From contig JAICIL010000072.1 in assembly GCA_025924435.1 (NCBI GenBank), forward strand, positions 1-15,802: a stretch of 15,802 nucleotides of DNA, given 5' to 3'. Positions 6,307 to 12,377 of this stretch are shown piece after piece (position 1 is the stretch's first letter; each line of letters starts with the position of its first letter). The notes below the pieces were generated by a model. That model had not been told where the DNA came from. It searched no databases and saw nothing but the letters and a program-made list of their open reading frames with translations. The position numbers were made by a program, and so were the translations under genes. The stretch comes from Chloroflexia bacterium (lineage in GTDB: Bacteria; Chloroflexota; Chloroflexia; Thermomicrobiales; JALYUS01).

Positions 6307-6677
6307 CAGGACGCCGCCGCCGGTGTGGCGGGCTTGTCCGCCGTCTTCTTGATCTCCGTCGTCTTCGCGCCCACGTCGCTCGCCGCTTCCTTCGCGCCCT
6401 TCGTCTCGGCGCTCTTCGTCTCGGTCGTCGCCCCGTCGCTCTTCTCGGCGGTCGTCGTCGCGGCATCCGGCGCTTTCGCCTCCGGCTTATCGCTCGATGC
6501 GCTCGCGCGGCTGTCCGTCTTGTACCAGCCAGACCCCTTGAAGATGACCGGGGCGGGCTGGAGCACCCGCCGGACCGGCACGCCCGTCTCCGGGTCGGCG
6601 GTCAGGCTGTCGTCATTGAACCCCTGGCGAATCTCGAACCGACTCCCGTCGGGTCGTTCATAGACATAGATCGGCAT
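6306..6677 (-). CDS. FmdB-like protein lacking the zinc-ribbon cysteines
   Basis: The first 57 residues follow the FmdB/CxxC_CxxC_SSSS family pattern: '[16 protein letters not shown]', '[17 protein letters not shown]' and '[13 protein letters not shown]'. Where the family normally has CxxC pairs (after MPIYxY, and in 'TxCPxCG'), this protein has E7-R8-P9-D10 and D28-P29-E30-T31. There is no cysteine anywhere in its 123 residues. The remainder (about 58-123) is a Lys/Ala/Thr/Glu tail, probably disordered. The family's molecular role is poorly known; some members are annotated as regulators of amidase or formamidase genes. It is the first gene of the cysE-cysS transcription unit and its stop overlaps the leader-peptide start. 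GGAGGG lies about 11 nt before the ATG. Confidence 0.8.
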   Translation of the reverse strand: MPIYVYERPDGSRFEIRQGFNDDSLTADPETGVPVRRVLQPAPVIFKGSGWYKTDSRASASSDKPEAKAPDAATTTAEKSDGATTETKSAETKGAKEAASDVGAKTTEIKKTADKPATPAAAS

Positions 6678-6745
6678 CCGGTTTCACACCCTCCAACATT
6701 CGCATCGGGACAGGATCAGCGTTCCCCACACATCTTCAACGCGAT

Positions 6746-6774
6746 AGTGTAGGGGCGATATTCCCGATCCGCAA
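6746..6774 (-). promoter_or_regulatory. Candidate promoter of the fmdB-leader-cysE-cysS operon
   Basis: On the minus strand, TTGCGG (6774-6769) and TACACT (6751-6746) are separated by 17 nt. The start point would be near 6739, about 60 nt before the fmdB-like ATG. The arrangement is nearly identical to the candidate promoter at 64-92. The rest of the gap 6678-6801 shows no gene. Confidence 0.5.
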
Positions 6775-6801
6775 GCCTTAAACGCCCGGTTACGTTCTTG
6801 A

Positions 6802-8049
6802 CTATGTTGTGTTGTTAAGTCGTATATCGCGCGATGCCGGGAGGTGCGCGCCCGCGTCGCGACCGGCGAAGCGGCCGGGGCGGAAAAAGAAGGCATGGCT
6901 CTTCGGGTCGAGGTCCGCCGAGCGGCGGGGGCGCACGACGCCGTCGCTGCTTTCGTCGGTAATCAGCCGCGCGACCATCTCGCCGACGGCGGGCGCGAGG
7001 GCGAAGCTGTGCCCGCCCATGCCGACGGCGCAGTAATACCCCTCGACGCCGTCCACCGGGCCGATCATCGGGTGCCAATCCGGCGAGACATCGTGCGAGG
7101 TCGCCCACGCGGCGTGGACGGTCGCCGTCGCCAGTTCGGGATAGCGGCGGCGGAGCGCGGTCTGATATTCCGGCGCGGCGGACGGGTCCGTGCGCGGGTC
7201 GTCCCACCCCGGCGGCACGACGTCCTCCGCGACCGCGCCGAGCGGGCCGACGAGCGTCAGGCGCGGCCCGCTTGGCCGCATCACCGCCCCGCTGACGAGA
7301 TCGAGCGTGATCGGGTGCGCCGCGCCGAACGACGGCGGGTGGCGCAGGACGACACCGAGATAGCGATACGAGAGCACCGGCAACTCGACGCCGACCAATT
7401 CGCCCACCGTCGGCCCCCACATGCCGCCGGCATTGACGACGCAGCCGGTGTTCACGTAGCCGCCGTCGGTGAGCACGCCGGTGATGCGCCGCTCGCCCGG
7501 CTCGCCGACCGTGTCAATGTTGAGGATGCGAATCCCCTGCCGGATCTGCGCGCCGAGATCCCGCGCGCGGATCGCGAACGCCGCCGACGCCTGCACCGGA
7601 TCGCCGTATCCCGCACCCGGCTCGTATGCGGCGGCGGCGACCCCGTTCAGGCTGATGCGCGGCTCGACGGAGCGGACCTCATCGCTCGTCGCGAGGAGTT
7701 GCACGCTGCCGCCGAGATGCGTCGCGACGCCGACATTCGCCTCGAGCATCTCCTGCTCGCCCTCCGGGACGAGGATGAGCAAACCGGTGCGCGTGAACGC
7801 CGCCGCGCCGCCGGTCTCGTCCTCGAACTGCTCGTAGAGCCGCAGCGACCGCCGCGCCACCGAGACCATCACCCGACTCGCGTGGTAGGTGCGGACGATG
7901 CCGAATGCGCCCCGCGTCGTGTTGCCCGCCGTCATACGCTGCTCGAGGAGCAGGACGTTGCGCACGCCCCGCCGCACAAGTGCGTGGGCGATAGCTGTTC
8001 CCGTAACGCCGCCGCCGATTACGACGACATCCATGTGAATCGTGGCCAT
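6802..8049 (-). CDS. FAD-dependent oxidoreductase, D-amino-acid/glycine/sarcosine oxidase (DAO) family
   Basis: The 415-residue protein starts with a dinucleotide-binding fold: 'MDVVVIGGGVTGTAIAHALVRRG' (G12, G14, G17), with E36 at the end of the second strand to hold the FAD ribose. The motif 'GNTTRGAFGIVRTYH' near residues 42-55 and the C-terminal 'YYCAVGMGGHSFALAPAVGEMVARL' are typical of the DAO family, close to SoxB and glycine oxidase. Such enzymes oxidise the C-N bond of small amines or amino acids and pass electrons to O2 or a carrier; the substrate cannot be read from the sequence. The start at 8049 is favoured; an ATG five codons later (8034) is an alternative. It is transcribed divergently from the gene at 8370. 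The last 30 residues, after the family fold, have no recognisable features. Confidence 0.88.
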   Translation of the reverse strand: MATIHMDVVVIGGGVTGTAIAHALVRRGVRNVLLLEQRMTAGNTTRGAFGIVRTYHASRVMVSVARRSLRLYEQFEDETGGAAAFTRTGLLILVPEGEQEMLEANVGVATHLGGSVQLLATSDEVRSVEPRISLNGVAAAAYEPGAGYGDPVQASAAFAIRARDLGAQIRQGIRILNIDTVGEPGERRITGVLTDGGYVNTGCVVNAGGMWGPTVGELVGVELPVLSYRYLGVVLRHPPSFGAAHPITLDLVSGAVMRPSGPRLTLVGPLGAVAEDVVPPGWDDPRTDPSAAPEYQTALRRRYPELATATVHAAWATSHDVSPDWHPMIGPVDGVEGYYCAVGMGGHSFALAPAVGEMVARLITDESSDGVVRPRRSADLDPKSHAFFFRPGRFAGRDAGAHLPASRDIRLNNTT

Positions 8050-8369
8050 CCCTGCCGGGTTCCCTTCCCCACGCGGTCGCCCATCCGCCGCCAACCCGCC
8101 GCACCTACGGCATGGCCGGTCTCGATGTGCTGCCATCATATGCGCTGTACGACCACTTGGGGAGGGGGTTTCGTCGGAAATTTCGGATACTACCGACACC
8201 AGTTTTCCGATACCGAACGATGGGAAATACGTTCGCGCAAGCGATTGTTACAATCGGTGTGCACGCATCGGGGGGAGCATCGCCCGCGATGAACCGCGTG
8301 ATACACTGGGCAGATACGATCTCGCGGCGCCCCGTACCGCCGCGTCAGTCAGCCATTCAGGAGGATACA
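8050..8369. other. Divergent intergenic region
   Basis: This gap of about 320 nt separates the FAD oxidoreductase (-) from the unknown gene at 8370 (+). It is less GC-rich than the coding DNA around it. It contains a 15-nt dyad at 8242-8256, an extended -10-like TGATACACT (8299-8307) facing right, and on the minus strand a -10-like TATGAT near 8136-8141 facing the oxidoreductase. No convincing -35 accompanies either. I see no RNA gene or intact small ORF. Confidence 0.5.
8242..8256. promoter_or_regulatory. Operator-like dyad CGATTG-TTA-CAATCG
   Basis: A perfect 6-bp inverted repeat with a 3-nt spacer lies in the divergent intergenic region. It is a plausible site for a dimeric regulator, but no regulator gene is adjacent and no second copy was noticed in this window. 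Confidence 0.35.
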
Positions 8370-8822
8370 TTGAAAGATTTCGGAGACGACGTCGAGACAC
8401 TGAGTTGGGAGGAACTCGACCGCGCGAATCGGGGCATTCCCGTCGCGGCGACGACCCTTCCCGCCTCGCCCTTGCAGACGGTGCAGGTCTGGTATGGCCG
8501 CGAGGAGAGCGGGCGGATCGCCGCCCTCGCCATCCAACTGGCGGTCGTCGAGACGACGCAAGGGCCGATGCAGAGCGTCATCATCAGCCGCGTGAGGGAG
8601 GATGAGGACGGCAAGACCCGCGTCTCCGCCACGCAGGTGACGGCGACGACGGTCGAGACCGCGCAACGGGATATGGAACATCAGATCACGAGCCTCGAGG
8701 ACGCCGGTTTCAAGGCCGCCGCCCCGCCGGACACCTACGAGCCGGAACCGTGGGGCGAGGAGAAGAAGCCCTCGCTGTTCATCCCGCCCGCCGGCTTCAC
8801 TCTGCCGGATCGCAGGCGGTAG
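8370..8822 (+). CDS. Conserved-looking hypothetical protein (150 aa), TTG start
   Basis: I do not recognise this protein. The start is decided by a strong AGGAGG (8359-8364) placed 5 nt before a TTG at 8370. The reading frame is open further upstream (an ATG at 8289 is in frame), but no ribosome site supports those starts. The product has an acidic N-terminus ('LKDFGDDVETLSWEELD'), then a mixed alpha/beta core with hydrophobic strands ('TVQVWYG', 'IAALAIQLAVVET', 'MQSVIISRVRE') and a Thr/Val/Gln-rich segment. The C-terminus is Pro-rich and basic, ending PDRRR. No signal peptide, membrane helix or cysteine is seen. It is convergent with the gene at 8909. Confidence 0.75.
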   Translation: MKDFGDDVETLSWEELDRANRGIPVAATTLPASPLQTVQVWYGREESGRIAALAIQLAVVETTQGPMQSVIISRVREDEDGKTRVSATQVTATTVETAQRDMEHQITSLEDAGFKAAAPPDTYEPEPWGEEKKPSLFIPPAGFTLPDRRR

Positions 8823-8909
8823 TTTCCTAACCCCTGCCCCTTCCCTCAAAGGGAAGGGATGACGCAAAGCCCCCTCCTTCGGAGGGAGGGGGTTTGGGAG
8901 TAGGAAACT
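8821..8909. repeat. Composite palindromic element between convergent genes
   Basis: The outer 9 bp are inverted copies (AGTTTCCTA at 8821-8829, TAGGAAACT at 8901-8909). Inside are two hairpins: CCCTTCCC/GGGAAGGG (8838-8858) and CCCCCTCC/GGAGGGGG (8870-8892). The element fills the gap between the stop codons of two convergent genes and overlaps the stop of each by one or two bases. It may serve as a bidirectional terminator. Same class as the elements at 3789 and 11532. Confidence 0.7.
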
Positions 8910-9220
8910 TACCCCGCCTGGGCGCGGGGGACGATCCGCCACTGCATGACGGGGCTGGTCGTCAACCGCTGGTCGTCCGGCCCCGGATCGGCGCGGATGA
9001 CGGCGAGGCGGGCATAGCCGGACGAGTCGGGCACCGCGCCGACGATGTCCGCCCGCTCCCAGCCGCGCAGGCTGCGGCCGCCGGTGATCTCGAATCCGCC
9101 GTCCGGATGGCGCATCACATGATAGGTAGAACCCGTCGCGGTGTTCGCCTCGAACACTTCCATGCTGCCCATCCACCGCAACGCGCGCGTCAATGCAACC
9201 GCGCGATCCTCATCTTCCAT
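8909..9220 (-). CDS. Hypothetical protein (103 aa)
   Basis: Not recognised. The frame is open upstream to 9361, but the ATG at 9220, about 60 nt downstream of a candidate promoter and with GGGAG about 8 nt before it, is the more natural start. The protein reads 'MEDEDRAVALTRALRWMG' (a helix), then short strand-like segments ('SMEVFEANTATGSTYHVMRH', 'GGFEITGGRSLRG') and a C-terminal half with 'YARLAVIRADPG' and 'SPVMQWRIVPRAQAG'. It has no cysteine, signal peptide or membrane segment. It appears to be a single-gene transcription unit. Confidence 0.6.
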   Translation of the reverse strand: MEDEDRAVALTRALRWMGSMEVFEANTATGSTYHVMRHPDGGFEITGGRSLRGWERADIVGAVPDSSGYARLAVIRADPGPDDQRLTTSPVMQWRIVPRAQAG

Positions 9221-9286
9221 CCGCTGATACTCCCGTGCGCGCCCCGACCGCATATTGGATCGGTATTCCCCATATTCACTGCGTGA

Positions 9287-9315
9287 AGGATACTCCGCAA
9301 CGGCGCTAGACGCAA
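9287..9315 (-). promoter_or_regulatory. Candidate promoter for the gene at 8909-9220
   Basis: On the minus strand TTGCGT (9315-9310) and TATCCT (9292-9287) are 17 nt apart. The expected start is near 9280, about 60 nt before the ATG. The -35 matches the TTGCGN form of the other candidates in this window. Confidence 0.45.
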
Positions 9316-9357
9316 TGTGCGCCGAGACCGATGAGCAACGATCAATGAGAGAACGCC

Positions 9358-9384
9358 GCACTCAGCACTCAGCACTCGGCACTT
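9358..9384. repeat. Heptamer tandem repeat (GCACTCA units)
   Basis: Units read GCACTCA, GCACTCA, GCACTCG, GCACTT. The array overlaps the 3' end of the nucleosidase-like gene. On the minus strand it encodes that protein's last six residues (VPSAEC) and its TGA stop, so the repeat has modified the gene's C-terminus. Confidence 0.75.
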
Positions 9385-10204
9385 GATTTGCGGCCAGGCG
9401 TTCGAGGATGGCGAAGAGGAACGACCCGGCGCGTTTGCCGAGTTCATGTTCTAGCGCCGCGAATGTCCCGCCCTCGCCGAAGGTCGAGACGGTGTGGAAC
9501 TCATTGTTGGAGATGTCCTTGACGGTCAGGAAAGGCAGGTCGTGGAGCAGGCAGAGATGCGCGATGGCGGCGGCCTCCATATCCTCGCAGAGCGTCGCGT
9601 GCCGGGCGTGCAGGGCGCGGAGGGCATCGGCATCCTGCGTGAAGCGATCCGCCGAGGCGATGGGGCCGAACCAGACGCGCGGCGCGCGATGCGGGACGCC
9701 CTGCGGCCAGTGCGCCCGCGGCCACGCCGCGCGCCCCCACCGGCCAGCGCCGGCGACGGATTCCGCGACGGCGAGCAGCGCGTCCCCGACCGGGAACGCA
9801 TCGAGCCGGATGTCGCCGCCATCTTTGTAGAGGTGGGAGGGCTGAGGCTCGAAGTCGCCGCCGGGGCGGAGATTGCCGCGGTCGTAGGCGATGCACGCCG
9901 TCCCGACGACGACATCGCCCGGCAGGATGTCCGCGCGGTGCGCGCCGGTGCAGCCATAATTCATCACGGCGCGCGGCGCGTACCGGGTAATCACGGCCTC
10001 CGTCGCCGCGCCCGCCGCGACCATCCCCATCCCGCTCGTCGTCAGCACGAGCGGCAGGCCGCGAAACGCCACACGGTCGAACCGGCGCGGCCCGTGCCGC
10101 TCCGCGCCATCCCACGCCGCACCCTGCGCGCGGAGCAGCGCTTCGAGATGCGCCATCTCCTCCGGCATCGCCACGACGACGGCGATCGGTGGTGTATCGG
10201 TCAA
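9362..10204 (-). CDS. Nucleoside phosphorylase/nucleosidase-fold protein (MTA/SAH nucleosidase-like)
   Basis: The 280-residue protein shows the PNP/UDP family layout: N-terminal 'VVVAMPEEMAHLEALL' (acidic residues 15-16), 'LTTSGMGMVAAGAAT' at about 54-68, 'MNYGCTGAH..ILPGDVVVG' at about 81-101, 'GPIASADRF' at 180-188, 'CEDMEAAAIA' with E210 as the ribose-binding Glu, and 'TVKDISNNEFH' near 227-237. Family enzymes split the N-glycosidic bond of purine nucleosides. MTA/SAH nucleosidases carry a catalytic Asp after 'IS'; here it is Asn (N233). An Asn at this place is typical of enzymes acting on 6-oxopurines, so inosine-, guanosine- or futalosine-type substrates are possible. The protein is about 50 residues longer than MTA/SAH nucleosidase, with extra sequence around 120-180. 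The start is a TTG, with GGAGG-like sequence provided by the upstream repeat. Confidence 0.82.
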   Translation of the reverse strand: MTDTPPIAVVVAMPEEMAHLEALLRAQGAAWDGAERHGPRRFDRVAFRGLPLVLTTSGMGMVAAGAATEAVITRYAPRAVMNYGCTGAHRADILPGDVVVGTACIAYDRGNLRPGGDFEPQPSHLYKDGGDIRLDAFPVGDALLAVAESVAGAGRWGRAAWPRAHWPQGVPHRAPRVWFGPIASADRFTQDADALRALHARHATLCEDMEAAAIAHLCLLHDLPFLTVKDISNNEFHTVSTFGEGGTFAALEHELGKRAGSFLFAILERLAANQVPSAEC

Positions 10205-10341
10205 CGGCCCCCCTCCCCCGGCCCCTCCCCCGTGCGCGGGCGAGGGGAGATCGATCCGTACAGTGCGTCGTTTGCCTGAGCATTGGCCCGACCATCCCGG
10301 CGCGTCACCCCTCTCCCGTACGGCGGGGGAGGGGGCAATCC
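10205..10341. repeat. Paired C-rich/G-rich palindromes between two minus-strand genes
   Basis: Two imperfect hairpins are visible: about 10220-10247 (CCCCTCCCCCG with GGGCGAGGGG) and about 10307-10336 (CCCCTCTCCCGT with GGCGGGGGAGGGG). They are inverted relative to each other across a spacer of about 60 nt. The left hairpin borders the TTG start of the nucleosidase-like gene and provides its purine-rich ribosome site. The right one ends just before the stop of the alcohol dehydrogenase gene. No gene is seen in the gap. Confidence 0.6.
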
Positions 10342-10342
10342 C

Positions 10343-11464
10343 TCAATTCGCCCGGACGGCCACCTTGCGGATCGGCTCGTCGTCAATCGTGTAGCGGCCG
10401 CTCATCGCGGCGATGCCGTCCGCGAGGCGTTCGAGCGGCAGTTGGTGCGAGACGAACGCGGCGAACGGATACTTGCCGCTCTCGATCAGTTGCCGCGCCT
10501 GCACGAAATGGCCGTGCGCGGAGCCCCAGACGCCGTAGAGCGTGATCTGCTTGAAGGTGAAATGGCCCCACGGGTTGAGCGGCACGTCGCCGACATTCGT
10601 GAAATGGCCGCAGGTGACGTACTGCCCGCCGCGCCGCAGGAGGTCGAACCCTTCCGGCAGCGCCGCGAGCACGCCCGTCGCCTCGATGATGATGTCCGCG
10701 CCGTGGCCGTGGCCGGATGCGTCCCGCACGATTGCCTGCCGCTCGGCGGGGTCGGTCACTTCGGTGATGTCAATCGTCAGGTCCGCGCCGAGTTCGCGGG
10801 CGAAGGCGAGCCGGTCGGCGGGCGCGCCGATGACAATCGTCTTGAACGCGCCGAGTTCCTTCGCCGCGATCAGCGCCATCAGGCCAATCGGCCCCGCGCC
10901 CTGGATGACGACGGTGTCGCCGATCCGATAGGTCGCCCGCCCCGCCGCGTGGATGCCGACGCTGAGCGGTTCGAGGATTGAGGAGGCGGCCGGGTCGGCG
11001 TTCATCTTGTAGAACTTTGTGCCGGGGATGAGCCACTGGTACCCCGCGAAGCCGCCCGTCACCTCCAGCGGCAGGTGCTTCATCCCGACGGCGGCGAAGC
11101 CGTACGCGCCGAACCCCGCCGAGAGCGTCGGCTGGAAGGCCATCGAGCCGAAGAAATCGCTGTTGTCCGAGACGCCCGGCTTAATGCCGATCAGGTCGCC
11201 CTCCTTCACCGGACGCCCCGTGCTGTCGGTCGTCACGCCCTCGCCGAGGGCGACAATCGTGCCGACGATCTCATGCCCGAGCACGACGGGCATCGGCACC
11301 GACTTCATGTGCCCCTGGAAGACGTGCACATCCGTCCCGCAGATGCCGCACATCTCCTGCCGCACGATGACGCTTCCCGGCCCCGGCTCCGGCACCGCCG
11401 CCTCCGCGACCGAGAAATTCCCCCGCACGCTGTCCAGCACCGCCGCCCGACTCGTCAGCCCCAT
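10343..11464 (-). CDS. Medium-chain (zinc-type) alcohol dehydrogenase
   Basis: The 373-residue protein has the MDR fold. Catalytic zinc ligands are C42 ('CGICGTDVH'), H64 ('GHEIVG') and a Glu near 165 ('LEPLSVG'). The Rossmann motif is 'GAGPIG' at 189-194. The structural-zinc lobe, normally four cysteines after about residue 93, reads 'IGIKPGVSDNSDFFGSMAF' with no cysteine, so the second zinc is absent. The residue ending the second Rossmann strand is not acidic ('VIGAPADRL'), so the NAD/NADP preference is unclear. Family members oxidise secondary alcohols, polyols or threonine; the substrate is unknown. The ATG at 11464 is preceded by GGGAGGGG. It lies upstream of the nucleosidase-like gene on the same strand, separated by a repeat. 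Confidence 0.9.
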   Translation of the reverse strand: MGLTSRAAVLDSVRGNFSVAEAAVPEPGPGSVIVRQEMCGICGTDVHVFQGHMKSVPMPVVLGHEIVGTIVALGEGVTTDSTGRPVKEGDLIGIKPGVSDNSDFFGSMAFQPTLSAGFGAYGFAAVGMKHLPLEVTGGFAGYQWLIPGTKFYKMNADPAASSILEPLSVGIHAAGRATYRIGDTVVIQGAGPIGLMALIAAKELGAFKTIVIGAPADRLAFARELGADLTIDITEVTDPAERQAIVRDASGHGHGADIIIEATGVLAALPEGFDLLRRGGQYVTCGHFTNVGDVPLNPWGHFTFKQITLYGVWGSAHGHFVQARQLIESGKYPFAAFVSHQLPLERLADGIAAMSGRYTIDDEPIRKVAVRAN

Positions 11465-11520
11465 CGCGCCCCTCCCTCACCGAATGCCGAACATTCCGGC
11501 CACCGCCGTTTGATGGGATC

Positions 11521-11526
11521 AGTATA
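11521..11526 (-). promoter_or_regulatory. Candidate -10 element for the alcohol dehydrogenase gene
   Basis: TATACT on the minus strand (5 of 6 consensus positions) lies about 57 nt before the ATG at 11464. The expected -35 region falls in the neighbouring palindromic repeat and shows no good hexamer. A small dyad GAATG-CCGAA-CATTC (11480-11494) lies downstream of it. Confidence 0.35.
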
Positions 11527-11531
11527 ACGCA

Positions 11532-11660
11532 CCTACCCCCCGGCCCCCTCCCGGAGCGGGAAGGGGTAACTCATCGCAATAGTGAGGCATTCCTCAAACG
11601 CCTCGATCTCAAAGAGGTTCGCTCCCCCCTTCTTTTCGGGAAGGGGGCCGGGGGGTTAGG
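11532..11660. repeat. Composite inverted palindromic element (second copy)
   Basis: The left part begins CCTACCCCCCGGCCCCCTCCC and folds on GGGAAGGGG. The right part, GCTCCCCCCTTC...GGGAAGGGGGCC, ends in GGGGGGTTAGG, the inverted counterpart of the left flank. The flanking words resemble those of the 3789-3998 element (GAGGTTCGCTCCCCC here, GAAGTTTGCTCCCCC there). The spacer (about 11575-11615) contains GAGGC/GCCTC and differs from the other copy. It lies between the promoter of the alcohol dehydrogenase and the stop of the membrane protein gene. Confidence 0.75.
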
Positions 11661-11664
11661 CAGA

Positions 11665-12189
11665 TCACGCCGCCATATCGCGCCGCTCCTGCTCCCAGAG
11701 GTAGAGGGCGCGGGCGACTTCGCGGAGCAGGCGGTCGTCGAAGTTCGGGTGGGAGCGCAGTTCGGAGTCGGGCACGGCGGAGAGGTGCTCGGCGGTGTGG
11801 TAGCCGCGTCGGTGGAGCATCGCGCAGACGCGCTCGCTGACGGCGAGGCGGTCCACCGGCGTCAGATGGCGCGTGAGGAAGCGGTGGATGAGCGTGACGA
11901 TCCCCTCGATGGTGCAGATGAAGAGGATGATGACGCCGAAGACTAGCCCCGCCCAGGTGGCGATCGAGAGCGCCATGAAGACGCCGACGAACCCCGCGAC
12001 GATTGGGTTGATCTGGAGCAGCCAGTCCAGCAGGCGCGGCGCGAAGGTGAGAACCGCCGCCGGCGCCCCGGCGAGGATCATGCCGACCGCCTTGCGGACC
12101 GGATGCGTCGCGAAGGGGTCCGACGTCGTGCTCCCCGGATAGGGCGACGGATCGTACCGTCGTGCCAGTGTCGTGCTTGTGCTTGCCAT
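11665..12189 (-). CDS. Membrane protein with RNA polymerase alpha-CTD-like C-terminal domain
   Basis: The protein has 174 residues, starting at the ATG at 12189 ('MASTSTTLARRYDPSPY'). Two to three hydrophobic helices lie at about 35-53, 62-81 and 83-101. The C-terminal soluble part (about 109-165) reads 'LTPVDRLAVSERVCAML', 'GYHTAEHLSAV', 'DSELRSHPNF' and 'LLREVARAL'. It aligns without gaps to the E. coli RNA polymerase alpha C-terminal domain 'LRPVDDLELTVRSANCL..NLGKKSLTEI'. R120 falls at alpha Arg265, N149 at Asn294 and E157 at Glu302. The Gly of the helix-hairpin-helix (Gly296) is replaced by Asp151 and Ser299 by Leu154. It could bind DNA or protein at the membrane face; this is inference. 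A weak promoter is at 12266-12294. Confidence 0.82.
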   Translation of the reverse strand: MASTSTTLARRYDPSPYPGSTTSDPFATHPVRKAVGMILAGAPAAVLTFAPRLLDWLLQINPIVAGFVGVFMALSIATWAGLVFGVIILFICTIEGIVTLIHRFLTRHLTPVDRLAVSERVCAMLHRRGYHTAEHLSAVPDSELRSHPNFDDRLLREVARALYLWEQERRDMAA

Positions 12190-12233
12190 CGCCGCTTGCT
12201 TCCCTGTGCGACAACGAAACCCGTCACTCTCAC

Positions 12234-12253
12234 GGAGTGCGGAGTGCGGAGCG
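12234..12253. repeat. Heptamer tandem repeat (GGAGTGC units)
   Basis: Units read GGAGTGC, GGAGTGC, GGAGCG. They lie in the leader of the membrane protein gene, just downstream of its candidate promoter. The word is related to the complement of the 9358 array (GAGTGC core). Confidence 0.65.
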
Positions 12254-12265
12254 TGTACCGAATGC

Positions 12266-12294
12266 ACGGTACCGCGCGCTTAAAGCGGTGGCAA
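12266..12294 (-). promoter_or_regulatory. Weak candidate promoter for the alpha-CTD-like membrane protein
   Basis: On the minus strand TTGCCA (12294-12289; 5 of 6 consensus positions) and TACCGT (12271-12266) are 17 nt apart. The -10 is poor. A start near 12259 would leave a leader of about 70 nt containing the heptamer array. Confidence 0.3.
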
Positions 12295-12313
12295 GGGGGG
12301 TGCCACGATTCGA

Positions 12314-12360
12314 CCTAACCCCCGGCCCCTTCCCGACGCGGGAAGGGGCCGGGGGTTAGG
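12314..12360. repeat. Perfect 21-bp stem palindrome (CCTAACCCCCGG family)
   Basis: Two perfectly complementary 21-nt arms (12314-12334 and 12340-12360) enclose the loop GACGC. Flanks CCTAACC and GGTTAGG match the edges of the composite elements, so this looks like one complete unit of the family. It lies 17 nt past the stop of the gene ending at 12378, where it could terminate that transcript; no T-tract follows. Confidence 0.85.
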
Positions 12361-12377
12361 TTCCCCGAACCACGTCA

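Noticed and set aside
6844..8292. Long plus-strand open frame opposite the FAD oxidoreductase
   Set aside because: Arg/Ala/Asp-rich shadow of a well-supported flavoprotein gene; no recognisable motif.
8112..8369. Upstream extension of the unknown gene at 8370
   Set aside because: The frame is open, but the strong AGGAGG immediately before the TTG at 8370 and a promoter-like element at 8299 argue for the internal start.
9358..9384. CRISPR array
   Set aside because: The repeat unit is 7 nt with no spacers; no cas genes are present.
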